Shown here: piece by piece, positions 16,882 through 26,396 of the stretch | Layout of the letters: the number at the start of each line of letters is the position of its first letter | How positions within the stretch are numbered: position 1 is the first letter of the stretch | From: Lachnospiraceae bacterium | GTDB lineage: Bacteria; Bacillota; Clostridia; Lachnospirales; Lachnospiraceae | Reading direction: 5' to 3' | DNA length: 62,459 nt | Assembly (NCBI GenBank): GCA_022793375.1 | Contig: JAAWCS010000035.1 | Span: forward strand, 1 to 62,459 | Made by a program: the position numbers and the translations under genes | The notes under the pieces: model-generated | Told to the model about the DNA's origin: nothing | Databases searched by the model: none | Seen by the model: the letters and a program-made list of their open reading frames with translations, nothing else

Positions 16882-17508
16882 TCAGCTGCTGTATGTCTCT
16901 AAAAAGTCGTAATAATCGGCCAATGTCTTGATAAAAACGCCTTTGGTCAGCATCGCCTGCTGCTCTAAAGGGAAATCCGACAGCGGAATCATCGTGTATT
17001 CGTATACGTGCATGCGGTCTCCTGTATAGGCCGTCAGATGCCCGTCCTCGGCAATCAGAAACAGCTCGTATACCGGCTCCTTTTCCGAGACGGTCTTGCG
17101 GACAGTAAAGCCGTCCTGCGAAAAGGAAACCAGCTCATACCGGACTTCCTCCTCCTCGTTTCCCTGATTCTCAATATCGGACAGATTTTTTAAATATTCC
17201 TTTAAATCCTCCGGCGTAAGGCCGTACATCGCGACCGGCACCTTCTCCTGCTGCTCCGTCATTTCCGAACTTCTCGCGTCATAGAGCTGAAGCCGATAAT
17301 CCATCCGCGAGTTGATGTAGATTTCCTGGTTTTCGTTGACCGGCATTGCGTTCGTCTGCGGTTCGGCCGTTGTTTCTTCCGCGGTTGCCTCCGCCACCGG
17401 CGGCAGCGCTTCCCGCCTGGCCGCAGACAGCTGATAACTAAAATAATATAAGGTAGTGGAAACCACAAATACCGCGATTGCGGACAAAACTATGGCAAAT
17501 CGTTTCAT
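16882..17508 (-). CDS. BofC-like membrane-anchored protein
   Basis: 208 residues. One N-terminal transmembrane segment (FAIVLSAIAVFVVSTTLYYFS) is followed by a Glu/Thr-rich linker and a C-terminal half ending in YDFLETYSS. The C-terminal layout (YELFLIAEDGHLTAYTGDR, then VYEYT) resembles the BofC C-terminal domain known from the forespore intermembrane space of sporulating bacteria; this assignment is by impression only. The ATG at 17508 has AGAGGTG 6 bp upstream. A sporulation role fits the SpoVB-like neighbour but is inference. Confidence 0.6.
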   Translation of the reverse strand: MKRFAIVLSAIAVFVVSTTLYYFSYQLSAARREALPPVAEATAEETTAEPQTNAMPVNENQEIYINSRMDYRLQLYDARSSEMTEQQEKVPVAMYGLTPEDLKEYLKNLSDIENQGNEEEEVRYELVSFSQDGFTVRKTVSEKEPVYELFLIAEDGHLTAYTGDRMHVYEYTMIPLSDFPLEQQAMLTKGVFIKTLADYYDFLETYSS

Positions 17509-17549
17509 TATCGTCACCTCTCATGGTTTGCCGCATAGGAGCAGCAAAA

Positions 17550-17575
17550 GGGAATAAGGAGTTTTCCTCATTCCC
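17550..17575 (-). terminator. Probable terminator of the SpoVB-like gene
   Basis: An 11-bp stem with one mismatch (GGGAATGAGGA / TCCTTATTCCC, minus strand) is followed by TTTTGCT, 100 bp after the stop of the SpoVB-like gene. Confidence 0.6.
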
Positions 17576-17676
17576 AGTATTGACGATAATTTCTTTTTTT
17601 ATCCATATTTTGGCGCCGGAGCGCAGCGTAGAGCACTGCCAGGGCATGAAAGCCGATCGCTTTGTTACCCGGTTTT

Positions 17677-19338
17677 TCAAAGTATGTGTAAAAATTTCCC
17701 AATCGCCGCCAGCTTTCTGCCAAAGGGCATCGCGTTCAGTTCAACCTCGTCCACACATTTTAACAGAAGCAGCAGGATAAAGTAGACCAGGATTCCCACA
17801 AAGATACTTGCCAGAAGGGCCAGCAGGTTGTTTTCAAGTCCCATTACGGTATATACCAGGGAATACATCCCTTTGACGACCGCCCCCATAATCAGGGAGG
17901 CTGCCGCCGGAAGTAAAAACGTCCGTTTCAGTTCCTGCCGATACTGCATAACCCGCTGGATGGAAAGCGCATTGAGCACGCACATGACCGCGCCGAATAC
18001 GATATTCGCCGCCACCACGCCGTAAATGCCCAGCTTAAAGCCCCATAAGAGCGCGGCAAGGACAATTATGTGGATCACCAGCGAAAGCGCGGCATTGATG
18101 ACCGGCTCCTTCATATGGTTGATCCCCTGTAAAATCCCGTTTGTCACCGTCGACAAAGAGTAAAAGACGACGGCGCTGGAACCCCACATCAGCATGGCGC
18201 TGGCCATGTCGTTGTTGCCGTGGAACAAAAGATTCATAATCGGTTCGGCCAAAACCCCCAGCCCGACGGCCGAAGGGATCGCAATCAGCATGGCAAAGCG
18301 GATCGTCTGATTGATGCTGGCAAAGACGCGCCCCCGGTCCCTGCGGCTGACCGCCCGGCTCAGCGCCGGGATCACCGAGGAGGCCAGCGAAGTGGCGATC
18401 GCGACCGGCACATGTACCATTGTCAAATATTTGCCGGAAAAAGCGCCCCAAACGCTCTTATAGCTCTCCATCTCCTTCGTCGATTCCACATAATAGCCAA
18501 AGACGCTATTATCGATCAGAGAACTGATGTTGTACACTACGGAACTGAGAACCACAGGAACAATCGTAATCAACAAAATGCGGCCGACATCGGCGTAGGT
18601 ATCGGTAGCTCCATGTTTATCGCGGTGGATCTGACGGCGGATCACGCGGCCGTACATCGAATAAATCAGCAGGCAGAACAAGAGGGCCGTAACGGCTCCC
18701 AACAGCGTACCCAGCGTGCCGCCGGCCGCGCCATAGGCGTTTGCATAGTGATTTTCGCCGTGGACCAGATCCGCCTTTAAGCCATATTGATATAAATGGT
18801 AGGCGGCCAGGACGCTGACGACCGCGTTGACAATCTGTTCAAAAATCTGCGACAAAGCCGTAGGAATCATCGTGCCCTGTCCCTGGAAATATCCTCTGAG
18901 CACGCCAAGAACAGCCATAAAGAAGATGGCCGGCGCCAGCACCTGGATCGCCTCCGAGGCTTCGGGCATATTTAAAACCGTCTGTGCAAAAAAATCCGCG
19001 CCAAAAAAAGCGACGGCAAAGGCAAGGCCGCCGGCCGCCAGCGCAAACAGCATCGCCCCGCTGAAAATGCGGCGGGCGTTTCGATATTCACGAACAGCTA
19101 ACTTGGCCGCCACCAGCTTGGAAACAGCGAGCGGCAGGCTGTAGGACGACAGAAGCAGAATAATATTGTAAATCTGATACGCCGCCGAATAGACTCCGAT
19201 GCCCTCTTCTTTTAAAATATTGGTCATCGGAACCCGATAAATGAGACCGATCAGACGGACAATAATGCCGGCCACCGCCAGGATGCTTCCCTGGACCAGG
19301 AAGCTGGGTCTTCCCTTTTTCTTTGATTTCATAGGCAT
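17677..19338 (-). CDS. SpoVB/YtgP-like polysaccharide flippase
   Basis: 553 residues with about 14 hydrophobic helices, starting KKKGRPSFLVQGSILAVAG and containing the MVF-fold pattern RLIGLIYRVPMTNILKEEGIG typical of SpoVB and YtgP. These flip lipid-linked precursors: SpoVB in spore cortex formation, YtgP in vegetative wall growth. The sequence cannot separate the two roles. The start is ATG 19338 or 19332; upstream in-frame codons look non-coding. The DUF3048 gene ends about 100 bp upstream (19441). Confidence 0.88.
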   Translation of the reverse strand: MPMKSKKKGRPSFLVQGSILAVAGIIVRLIGLIYRVPMTNILKEEGIGVYSAAYQIYNIILLLSSYSLPLAVSKLVAAKLAVREYRNARRIFSGAMLFALAAGGLAFAVAFFGADFFAQTVLNMPEASEAIQVLAPAIFFMAVLGVLRGYFQGQGTMIPTALSQIFEQIVNAVVSVLAAYHLYQYGLKADLVHGENHYANAYGAAGGTLGTLLGAVTALLFCLLIYSMYGRVIRRQIHRDKHGATDTYADVGRILLITIVPVVLSSVVYNISSLIDNSVFGYYVESTKEMESYKSVWGAFSGKYLTMVHVPVAIATSLASSVIPALSRAVSRRDRGRVFASINQTIRFAMLIAIPSAVGLGVLAEPIMNLLFHGNNDMASAMLMWGSSAVVFYSLSTVTNGILQGINHMKEPVINAALSLVIHIIVLAALLWGFKLGIYGVVAANIVFGAVMCVLNALSIQRVMQYRQELKRTFLLPAAASLIMGAVVKGMYSLVYTVMGLENNLLALLASIFVGILVYFILLLLLKCVDEVELNAMPFGRKLAAIGKFLHIL

Positions 19339-19440
19339 ACATCCATTTCTTGGTACAGAAAAACAGCTTCTGCACGAGTTTCTCCTGTGTACGCGGCATG
19401 AAAGCCATCCAATGCCGGCTTCCATGCCGCAGGAATAACG

Positions 19441-20583
19441 CTATTCAATCACGGTATCCTTCGCGTTCTCCTCGAGCACCGTGCAGACCCAGGTCTGGCC
19501 CGGATTGATTACCAGTTCGTTGCCGTCGGCGTCGTAGTACTTGGTCGGTTCATATTCAACGCCGCCCACCCACGTAATCGGGATTGCCTTGCCCTGCGTG
19601 ATGTACCAGCCCTCCCCCGAGGTCCAGAGGTTAATAAACAAATACGAGGTGGTCTCGTAATAGTATTCCCAGGAGTTGTACTGGATAATGATATTATCCA
19701 CGGCAAGCTGCTCGCCGGTCATATCGTCGATCTGCTTGTCGCCGTACTGGAACCGCAGATATTTCTGAGTTGCCTCGTCGTACTCAAAATAGATTTCGTT
19801 GGTCCGGCGGTATCCAGGATACACATAAGTTGCATCTTGTCCATTTTCCAGCGTAATCGCGCCCGGCTCGTCCGCAAACAGGAACACGCCGCGGTCATAG
19901 TCCGCTTCATGCTGCGTGCGGTAGCCCATCTTCTCGATGCCGGCTTCTAAGCCCTCGGCGCTTGTGTAAGCGTTGTGAGGAGCTTTGCGGTCGGTTGTGC
20001 GGTAGTATACCGTCGTGCCGATGCCCTTGACGCCGTTTAAATTGTCGGTCTGATCCAGATAGGGATTCGCGTAATCGCACTGTCCGAAGTGCGCGTAAAT
20101 GCAATCCCACTGGTTGGCCCAAAATACATAGTAGGTGCGGGCGCTGCGCACCGAACCGATCTTGTCCAGATCGTCGTAATCTTCAAAAATACCCATCAGG
20201 CGGGTAATCATGCCCTCTACCGGCGCTTCGTAGATAATCGCGGCGCGGCTGATGCCGGTCTGGGGCGTCGCTTTTTTGATGTTGTTTAACATCACCGCAA
20301 TCGGCCGGCGGTCTACTTTCTCCTCATCGGTCCACAGACCGGTTAGGTAGCTTCTCTTCTCACCCTCATGGCCGGCCTCTTCTGCCGGCGCCGTTGTCTC
20401 CGGCGCCGCCGTCGTCTCAGGCGCTGCCGCCTGCGTTGTTTGGACCGGGGCTTCTGTCCCGGCGGATACGTTTGTTTCCGCAACCGTGGAGGACGTCTCC
20501 CCGCCGCAGCCGGCCAGCCCCAGGCAGCATACGGCTGCCGCTATCATCAGGGTTTTTTGTAGTCTGTTCATACTTTTTTCCAT
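19441..20583 (-). CDS. DUF3048 lipoprotein, YerB-like
   Basis: 380 residues. A signal peptide ends in a lipobox (LGLAGC, about residues 21-26), then a Thr/Ala/Glu-rich linker to ~75, then a DUF3048 body: RRPIAVMLNN, PQTGISRAAIIYEAPVEGMITRLMG, IGSVRSARTYY, CYAH-like YAHFGQ and a C-terminal GQTWVCTV. YerB-type proteins are extracytoplasmic and of unknown activity. Starts at 20583 or 20571 are both possible; AAGGA sits more suitably for the second. It follows ybeY by 69 bp. Confidence 0.88.
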   Translation of the reverse strand: MEKSMNRLQKTLMIAAAVCCLGLAGCGGETSSTVAETNVSAGTEAPVQTTQAAAPETTAAPETTAPAEEAGHEGEKRSYLTGLWTDEEKVDRRPIAVMLNNIKKATPQTGISRAAIIYEAPVEGMITRLMGIFEDYDDLDKIGSVRSARTYYVFWANQWDCIYAHFGQCDYANPYLDQTDNLNGVKGIGTTVYYRTTDRKAPHNAYTSAEGLEAGIEKMGYRTQHEADYDRGVFLFADEPGAITLENGQDATYVYPGYRRTNEIYFEYDEATQKYLRFQYGDKQIDDMTGEQLAVDNIIIQYNSWEYYYETTSYLFINLWTSGEGWYITQGKAIPITWVGGVEYEPTKYYDADGNELVINPGQTWVCTVLEENAKDTVIE

Positions 20584-20652
20584 CCTTGTTCTTCATTTTT
20601 TTCACGGGAAGAGGAAAATCCGCCCGCATGTATTTACATAAATATTTTATGT

Positions 20653-21150
20653 CTACCGTAAAATCTCCAGCCGTTCCATCACGGCCTCCTGGCGGGCCTC
20701 CATCTGCCGCCGTTCTTCTTCTTCCATGTGGTCGTAGCCGCACAGATGCAAAAGACTGTGTACGATCAGAAAGGCAAACTCCCGTTTCAGGCTGTGGCCG
20801 TAGGCTTCGGCCTGCTCCTTTACCTTATCGGCCGAAAGCATCACGTCCCCCAATAAAAGCTCTCCGCTGTCCGGATCAAAATATTCCTCCGCCCGTTCCT
20901 CAAGCCCCGAAAAATCCGCGGGTTTTTCATAGGCAATCATCGGAAAGGACAAAACGTCCGTCGGAGCGTCGATGCCGCGAAACGCCCGGTTTGCCTCGCG
21001 GATCGCGGCATTGTCGGTAATCACGACCTCCACCTGCGCTTCATAGGGGCATCCCTCCATCGCAAGCACCGTCTTTAGACAGCGCCGGATCAATGCTTCC
21101 CCGGCCGCATCGGGCGCATGGTCCGTCTCCCATTCCACATAACAGGTCAT
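20653..21150 (-). CDS. ybeY: rRNA maturation endoribonuclease YbeY
   Basis: 165 residues. The zinc motif H-x3-H-x5-H appears as HSLLHLCGYDH, with TDVLSFP upstream as in all YbeY proteins. It processes 16S rRNA 3' ends and takes part in late 30S quality control. Its ATG overlaps the phoH stop by 4 bp and AAGGAG lies 8 bp upstream. The phoH-ybeY order is conserved across Firmicutes. Confidence 0.96.
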   Translation of the reverse strand: MTCYVEWETDHAPDAAGEALIRRCLKTVLAMEGCPYEAQVEVVITDNAAIREANRAFRGIDAPTDVLSFPMIAYEKPADFSGLEERAEEYFDPDSGELLLGDVMLSADKVKEQAEAYGHSLKREFAFLIVHSLLHLCGYDHMEEEERRQMEARQEAVMERLEILR

Positions 21151-22232
21151 GTCCGTTTCTCCTTTTTCCCGTGCTCCAGCCGGTATCGCACGCCGGCTCC
21201 GGGACCGTGTCCGCCCTGCGGGGGGCCGGCTTGTCCGCCCGTCGGCCGCCCGTCGGCCGTCTTTTTTCGGCGCTCCATGCGTGCGTCGTACTCCTCATAC
21301 GCGTTGACAATCTTCTGCACCAGCGGATGGCGCACAATATCCAGGCTGCTTAAACGGACCATCGCGATATCCTCGATGTCCTTTAGAACCTTGAACGCTA
21401 CCTCAAGACCGGAGGTTACATCTCCGGGCAGATCCCGCTGTGTCATATCGCCGGTGACCACCACCTTAGAGCCGAAGCCGATCCGCGTCAGAAACATCTT
21501 CATCTGCGCCGGCGTCGTATTCTGCGCTTCGTCCAGAATAATAAACGCATTGTCCAGGGTACGCCCGCGCATATATGCGAGAGGCGCCACCTCAATCAGC
21601 CCTTTTTCGGCATTGTGCAGATACGTGTCCGCGCCCATGATCTGATACAGCGCGTCATAAAGAGGCCGCAGATACGGGTCAATCTTGCTCTGCAGATCCC
21701 CCGGCAGAAATCCCAGTTTTTCCCCGGCTTCGATCGCCGGACGTGTCAGGATTATCCGGTTTACTTCGTTGTCCTTAAAGGCCTGGATCGCCATTGCCAT
21801 CGCCAGGTAGGTCTTGCCGGTCCCGGCCGGCCCTAAGCCAAAGACGATCATCCGCCTGCGGATGGCGTCCACATATTCCTTCTGCCCGATGGTTTTGGGC
21901 TTGACGGGCTTTCCGTTGATCGTCCGGCAGATAATATCCTTATCGATCTCCAGAAGCTCGCCGTCCTTTTCCTGAAAAACCAGCGACAAGGCGTAATCCA
22001 CGTTCTGCTCGGTGATGGTATTGCCCCGCTTTGACAGTTCAATCAGGTTATGGCACACGCTTTTTGCCTTCTGCACCATCGGCTCCGGGCCGATCAGCTT
22101 CAGTTCCCCATCCCGTGAAATCATCGTCACATTGAGGGTGCGCTCCACCTTCTTTACAAAGCTGTCAAAGGGGCCGTATATGTTTTTCTCGTGCTCCATG
22201 GGAATATCCAGAATCGTTTCCACGATACTCAT
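21147..22232 (-). CDS. phoH: PhoH-like ATPase
   Basis: 361 residues from ATG 22232. Walker A is GPAGTGKTYLAMA, Walker B FIILDEAQN, with PAIEAGEKLGFLPGDL between them as in the PhoH family; an N-terminal KH-like region precedes. Possible RNA helicase or ribosome-linked ATPase. The last ~45 residues form an extra basic, Gly/Pro-rich tail (GGQAGPPQGGHGPG) that may contact RNA. AGGAGG is 14 bp before the ATG, rather far; a GTG at 22292 is the alternative. Coupled to ybeY by a 4-bp overlap. Confidence 0.92.
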   Translation of the reverse strand: MSIVETILDIPMEHEKNIYGPFDSFVKKVERTLNVTMISRDGELKLIGPEPMVQKAKSVCHNLIELSKRGNTITEQNVDYALSLVFQEKDGELLEIDKDIICRTINGKPVKPKTIGQKEYVDAIRRRMIVFGLGPAGTGKTYLAMAMAIQAFKDNEVNRIILTRPAIEAGEKLGFLPGDLQSKIDPYLRPLYDALYQIMGADTYLHNAEKGLIEVAPLAYMRGRTLDNAFIILDEAQNTTPAQMKMFLTRIGFGSKVVVTGDMTQRDLPGDVTSGLEVAFKVLKDIEDIAMVRLSSLDIVRHPLVQKIVNAYEEYDARMERRKKTADGRPTGGQAGPPQGGHGPGAGVRYRLEHGKKEKRT

Positions 22233-22399
22233 AAAGCCGTCCGTTCCCTCCTGCTCTCCTATGTTCTGGGCCAGAGCCAGTACGCTCGCCACCCATCATA
22301 CCTATTTTAACATTTTTTTCAACATTTTGTACCCCTTTTTCTATGAAATTTTTAGAAATCCCTCTCACGTGCCTGCCCAGGCAGAATCCGGACCGCACA

Positions 22400-23596
22400 C
22401 TAGCGCCCCGCGATCGGCGCTTCTTCCCCGATTTCCCGCACCAAAGACACCAGTCCTGATGCAACGCAATCTCCGCCCACGATCTGGATCTGAACCTCAC
22501 TTTCCACAATCCGGGCCCCTTCTTTTTCCAGTCCTTCCAAAAACCGCCCCAGCTTTTCTTCTGCCAGGGCTTTCGCCTCCGCTTCCGCGTACAGCGCGGT
22601 TCCCGCCACGTACTCCTCCAGCGCGTCTACCTGCCAGCGCACAGGCAGCGAAAAGTCCTCCCCCACAATCAGCTGCCCTTGTTCGGAGGTCGTATCATAG
22701 ACTTCAAATCCCCAGATATTTCCGTCCAGAGACAGCTTTTGTTCAAAAATCCATACATGCAGGCGGTAGCGTTTACGCCCGGTATGCAGCTTGACCGGAT
22801 GCTCCAGCGAAAAACGGTCCTCGTACTGCGTCTGCACCGCGGCCAGGATCGTCGCGTCCGCCTTTACCAGGTGTTCCCCGGTCTTTTCCTTACTGTCGTT
22901 ATACAGTTCCACGACCCCCGATACCAGCACCTGTCCCTGCTCCACCGTATCCCCGGCCGCCACCAGCGGCGTCCCGCTGCGCGTGACGATTTCCCGGATC
23001 ACCCCGTCGCAGGCAGCCACCAGGTCGCACGGCGTCTCGTCGACCGGCTCCACGGCCAAAAGACCCGTATTCTCGCGGATCTGGATCAACAGCCTGGTCC
23101 CCCGGATCTGCGCTGAAACCCAGGTAATCTCCGGATACGTTTCCCGCAGCATCATCTCCAAATCGTCGCAGACAATGACGCTTTTCTCCATCCCGGCGAT
23201 ATACCCCTGCTCTGACAGGGTATCTAACAGAAGTTCGTCCGTAAAATACGAATTTCCGTCAAAATCGATGTCCCAAATCCGCAGGGAAAGCAGATATAAA
23301 AGGAACAGGCACAGCCCGATGCCCGCTGCAAACAGCTTCCTGCGCCGGTGCCGCCGAAGGAAAAACGGCAGGCCGTGCTTTTGCAGCACCACCAGGCGGC
23401 TTTTCGATTTGCGCACAAAGCCGACCATCTGTTTGAAATCCCCGGCCCTCACGTAAAAACGGTATTTCCCTTCCACACAGACCAGTTCCCAGAGATCAAT
23501 CTGATGATAACTGCACAAGTTCAAAAGCCGTTCCGGCGAATAACCGGACAGTTCGACCAGCAGATACCCACCCAGATATCGAAACAAGCGTTCCAT
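22400..23596 (-). CDS. yqfD: Sporulation protein YqfD
   Basis: 398 residues. An N-terminal soluble part (GYSPERLLNLCSYHQIDLW) is followed by a basic stretch, one transmembrane helix (FAAGIGLCLFLLYLLSLRIW) and a large extracytoplasmic part beginning IDFDGNSYFTDELLLDTL, the YqfD pattern. In Bacillus yqfC and yqfD are sigma-E genes needed for sporulation; the biochemical activity is unknown. It lies 12 bp after yqfC and upstream of phoH-ybeY, the conserved order. Confidence 0.93.
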   Translation of the reverse strand: MERLFRYLGGYLLVELSGYSPERLLNLCSYHQIDLWELVCVEGKYRFYVRAGDFKQMVGFVRKSKSRLVVLQKHGLPFFLRRHRRRKLFAAGIGLCLFLLYLLSLRIWDIDFDGNSYFTDELLLDTLSEQGYIAGMEKSVIVCDDLEMMLRETYPEITWVSAQIRGTRLLIQIRENTGLLAVEPVDETPCDLVAACDGVIREIVTRSGTPLVAAGDTVEQGQVLVSGVVELYNDSKEKTGEHLVKADATILAAVQTQYEDRFSLEHPVKLHTGRKRYRLHVWIFEQKLSLDGNIWGFEVYDTTSEQGQLIVGEDFSLPVRWQVDALEEYVAGTALYAEAEAKALAEEKLGRFLEGLEKEGARIVESEVQIQIVGGDCVASGLVSLVREIGEEAPIAGR

Positions 23597-23608
23597 GGTC
23601 CCGTCCCC

Positions 23609-23875
23609 CTATCGATAATAGCAGATTTCCGTAATCTTTCCGGTAATTTTTATTTCATCCGCCGTATAAAAGGCAATATCCAGGTTCGCCCCGGCGATGC
23701 GGATTTTACTGGGACGGGCCTGGAGCTTGATACTTTCCCGGGTGTATTCGATGATCCCTTTGTGGTTTTCTATAAATAAACAGCTGTCCCCAAAAGAGGA
23801 CAGCACGGCTGCGCCTGAAACCAGCTCTCTGGGAAGGCCCAGGGAAGCGGCCATATTTTCAATTCTGTCGTTCAT
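23609..23875 (-). CDS. yqfC: YabP/YqfC-family sporulation protein
   Basis: 88 residues, the length of the family. The YabP/YqfC pattern is present: LPRELVSGAAVLSSFGDSCLFIENHKGI, ending in DEIKITGKITEICYYR. Its position immediately before yqfD makes it YqfC rather than YabP. It is probably produced in the mother cell under sigma-E; no sigma-E promoter was recognised in the 105-bp gap after hisIE. Confidence 0.92.
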   Translation of the reverse strand: MNDRIENMAASLGLPRELVSGAAVLSSFGDSCLFIENHKGIIEYTRESIKLQARPSKIRIAGANLDIAFYTADEIKITGKITEICYYR

Positions 23876-23980
23876 AAACCCTCTGCCGTGTGCCTCGATT
23901 ACTCTATCTTATGACAGAAGGCATTGTCCATATTCACGCCCGCAAAAAGCCTGCGTGTCAATGCGCGGCAGGGCGTTTTC

Positions 23981-25027
23981 TCAGCGGCGGGACAATTCGT
24001 CTTTTACCTCGCTCCAGGCAACGCCTTTTTCCGCCAGCAGCACCATCAGGTGATACAAGAAATCCGCGGCTTCGTACTTGATTTCTTCCGGGTCCGGATT
24101 CTTGGCGGCGATCACGATTTCCGTCGCTTCTTCGCCGACTTTTTTGAGAATCTTATCCAGTCCTTTTTCAAACAGGTAATTGGTATACGATCCCTCCTTG
24201 GGACAAATCCGGCGCTCGGCGATGATTCGCTCCAGCTTTGCCAGCGCATCCTCCCTCGCATCGGCGTCCCCGCCCTCAATCAGCGGCCGGAAAAAGCAGG
24301 AGTACGCGCCCGTATGGCAGGCATTGCCGACCTGTTCCACCCTGGCTAACAGCGTATCCCGGTCGCAGTCCGCCGACAGCGAACAAACGTACTGGAAATG
24401 GCCCGAGGTCTCCCCCTTCAGCCACAGGCTTTGGCGGCTGCGGCTGTAGTAGGTCATGCGCCCGGTCCGGCAGGTCTGCAAAAACGCTTCTTCGTTCATG
24501 TAGGCCATCATCAAGACCTGGCCGGTGTGCACCTCCTGCACAATGCAGGGCAAAAGCCCGTCCGCCCCCAGCTTAAACTGGTCAAACGACAGGTCGATCT
24601 CCGTCTCCTGTATCGTAACCGTACCCGGTTCCCGGCCGCTTTGGGGGCTGTAAAGAGCCACCCGGCCCGGCCCGAACCGGCGGACCGCCTCTTCATAGAC
24701 CGCCATCTCGCCGTCGTCCCCGCAGCGCAAAAGAGCGGCCCGCGCACCGGCGTAAATATATTTTTTCACATCCTCCAGACGCTTTGTGCGGCCGCCGGCC
24801 ATCACCGGGAATGAGCTCTGCGCCGTGTAACGGCGAATCCGGCCGATTGCCGCCTCATGGGACGCATCGCCTTCTGATTCCTCCAAAAGGAAACCGATCT
24901 TCGCCCCCTTGGCCGCTTCTTTCGCAAAATAGCCGGCCAGGTCGGATACCGCGTCTCCCTTTGGCGTAAACGCCTGGTCCCCGCGCAGAATCAGCATCGG
25001 GGCGCAATTATAATGTTTTTCCGTCAT
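23981..25027 (-). CDS. hisIE: HisIE with an extra N-terminal HisA/HisF-like half-barrel
   Basis: 348 residues. Residues ~150-250 are PRA-CH (HisI): [36 protein letters not shown] and metal-binding DCDRD with GNACHTG. Residues ~262-348 are PRA-PH (HisE): [22 protein letters not shown] and [13 protein letters not shown]. These perform steps 3 and 2 of histidine synthesis. Residues 1-~130 are extra: [15 protein letters not shown] and [17 protein letters not shown] follow half of a HisA/HisF barrel. The ATG at 25027 has AGGAGG 6 bp upstream and overlaps hisA by 20 bp. hisF, usually between hisA and hisIE, is missing. Confidence 0.93.
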   Translation of the reverse strand: MTEKHYNCAPMLILRGDQAFTPKGDAVSDLAGYFAKEAAKGAKIGFLLEESEGDASHEAAIGRIRRYTAQSSFPVMAGGRTKRLEDVKKYIYAGARAALLRCGDDGEMAVYEEAVRRFGPGRVALYSPQSGREPGTVTIQETEIDLSFDQFKLGADGLLPCIVQEVHTGQVLMMAYMNEEAFLQTCRTGRMTYYSRSRQSLWLKGETSGHFQYVCSLSADCDRDTLLARVEQVGNACHTGAYSCFFRPLIEGGDADAREDALAKLERIIAERRICPKEGSYTNYLFEKGLDKILKKVGEEATEIVIAAKNPDPEEIKYEAADFLYHLMVLLAEKGVAWSEVKDELSRR

Positions 25028-25763
25028 GACACCCTCCTGTTTTTGGCGATTCCAGCTCCCGCACCGCCTGCGCCAGGTCGATGCGCTTCTCATACAGCGC
25101 TTTTCCGATAATCGCGCCGTAAATCCCCGCGTCCCGAAGCCGGCGCAGATCGTCCGCTCCGGAAACGCCGCCGGAGGCAATGATATGTAATCCCGTCGCT
25201 TCGCTCAGCGCTTTGGTCGCCGCGATGTTGGGGCCGTTTAGCATCCCGTCCCGCGCAATATCCGTATAAATAATCGTGCGCACGCCCATTTCCTTCATCT
25301 GCAGGGCCAGTTCTGACGCCGTGCGCTCGCTGACCTGCTCCCAGCCGTGCACCGCCACGCGGCCGTCTTTCGCATCGATCCCTGCCGCGACCGCTTCCGC
25401 GCCAAACCGCCGGACCGCTTCCTGCAAAAGCTGCGGTTCCTCCACCGCCTTTGTGCCGATAATCGCACGCGCAACTCCTAAGGCCAGCGCCTCTTCCATA
25501 TCCGCAAGCGAGCGGATCCCGCCGCCTAACTGCACCGGAATCGAAACCGACTGCACAATCTCCCGGATGCAGGCCGCGTTGACGCTTCGCCCCTTCAGCG
25601 CCCCGTCCAAATCCACCAGGTGCAGATACGACGCGCCCTGCTCCTCCCACAGACGGGCAATGGCCGCCGGGGAATCGGAATAGATCCGCACCTGGTCAAA
25701 ACGCCCCTGGCACAAACGGACACAGCGGCCCTCTTTGATATCAATCGCCGGATACAGATGCAT
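25008..25763 (-). CDS. hisA: ProFAR isomerase HisA
   Basis: 251 residues, a full HisA. It starts [17 protein letters not shown] with catalytic Asp in AIDIKEG and Asp in YTDIARDG; phosphate-binding turns are LGGGIRS and ASGGVS. It converts ProFAR to PRFAR in histidine synthesis. The ATG at 25763 has GGGAGG close upstream and lies 1 bp from the hisB stop; the longer upstream reading only shadows hisB. Confidence 0.96.
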   Translation of the reverse strand: MHLYPAIDIKEGRCVRLCQGRFDQVRIYSDSPAAIARLWEEQGASYLHLVDLDGALKGRSVNAACIREIVQSVSIPVQLGGGIRSLADMEEALALGVARAIIGTKAVEEPQLLQEAVRRFGAEAVAAGIDAKDGRVAVHGWEQVSERTASELALQMKEMGVRTIIYTDIARDGMLNGPNIAATKALSEATGLHIIASGGVSGADDLRRLRDAGIYGAIIGKALYEKRIDLAQAVRELESPKTGGCHDGKTL

Positions 25764-25764
25764 T

Positions 25765-26352
25765 TTACAGTCCTCCCTTCGTTGACAGCACGCCCTCGAT
25801 CCTGTCATCCCGGCGCACCGCCGTATCAAGCGCCTTGCCAAAGGCCTTGAACATCGCTTCCGCGATATGGTGGCTGTTTACGCCGTCCATCTGCCGGATA
25901 TGCAAATTGATCCCCGCCGCGTAGGTGACGGCATAAAAAAACTCGCGGATCGTTTCTGTTTCCAGGGCGCCCAGGCGCTCGGCCCCAAAGGACGCATTCC
26001 ACTGCAGGTAAGGACGCCCCGACAAATCCAGGGCGCACAGCACCAGCGTTTCATCCATCGGCAGCATGCAGGAGCCATAGCGCACGATGCCCTGCTTATC
26101 CCCCAGCGCCTTTCTGAGAGCCGTTCCCAGCACAATGCCGGTATCCTCCACCGTATGGTGCGTATCGACCTCCAAATCGCCTTTTACCTCCACTTCGAGG
26201 TCAAAAAAGCCGTGTTTTGCGAATCCCGTCAACATATGGTCAAAAAAACCAATACCTGTGCAGATACGGCTTTCTCCGCGGCCGTCTATATTCAGCGAAA
26301 CGCGGATCGAGGTTTCCCTAGTTTCCCGGGTGATTTCTGCGGTTCGTCCCAT
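25765..26352 (-). CDS. hisB: Imidazoleglycerol-phosphate dehydratase HisB
   Basis: 195 residues, the monofunctional form. Two metal-binding motifs are present: DTHHTVED (with GFFDHML before it) and NSHHIAEAMFKAFG. It dehydrates imidazoleglycerol phosphate to imidazoleacetol phosphate. The ATG at 26352 has AGGA 8 bp upstream; an earlier TTG has no such site. It lies 44 bp after hisD and 1 bp before hisA. Confidence 0.97.
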   Translation of the reverse strand: MGRTAEITRETRETSIRVSLNIDGRGESRICTGIGFFDHMLTGFAKHGFFDLEVEVKGDLEVDTHHTVEDTGIVLGTALRKALGDKQGIVRYGSCMLPMDETLVLCALDLSGRPYLQWNASFGAERLGALETETIREFFYAVTYAAGINLHIRQMDGVNSHHIAEAMFKAFGKALDTAVRRDDRIEGVLSTKGGL

Positions 26353-26396
26353 TTTGTTTTTCCTGCCTTCTTTCAATCTCTCGCGATGCTCTTATC

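Noticed and set aside
17438..17680. 80-codon minus-strand reading in the gap after the SpoVB-like gene
   Set aside because: It overlaps the terminator and the start of the BofC-like gene in another frame; composition is not protein-like.
25028..25180. N-terminal extension of HisIE by 51 residues
   Set aside because: It lies in the hisA frame-shifted shadow, has no Shine-Dalgarno, and the ATG at 25027 does.
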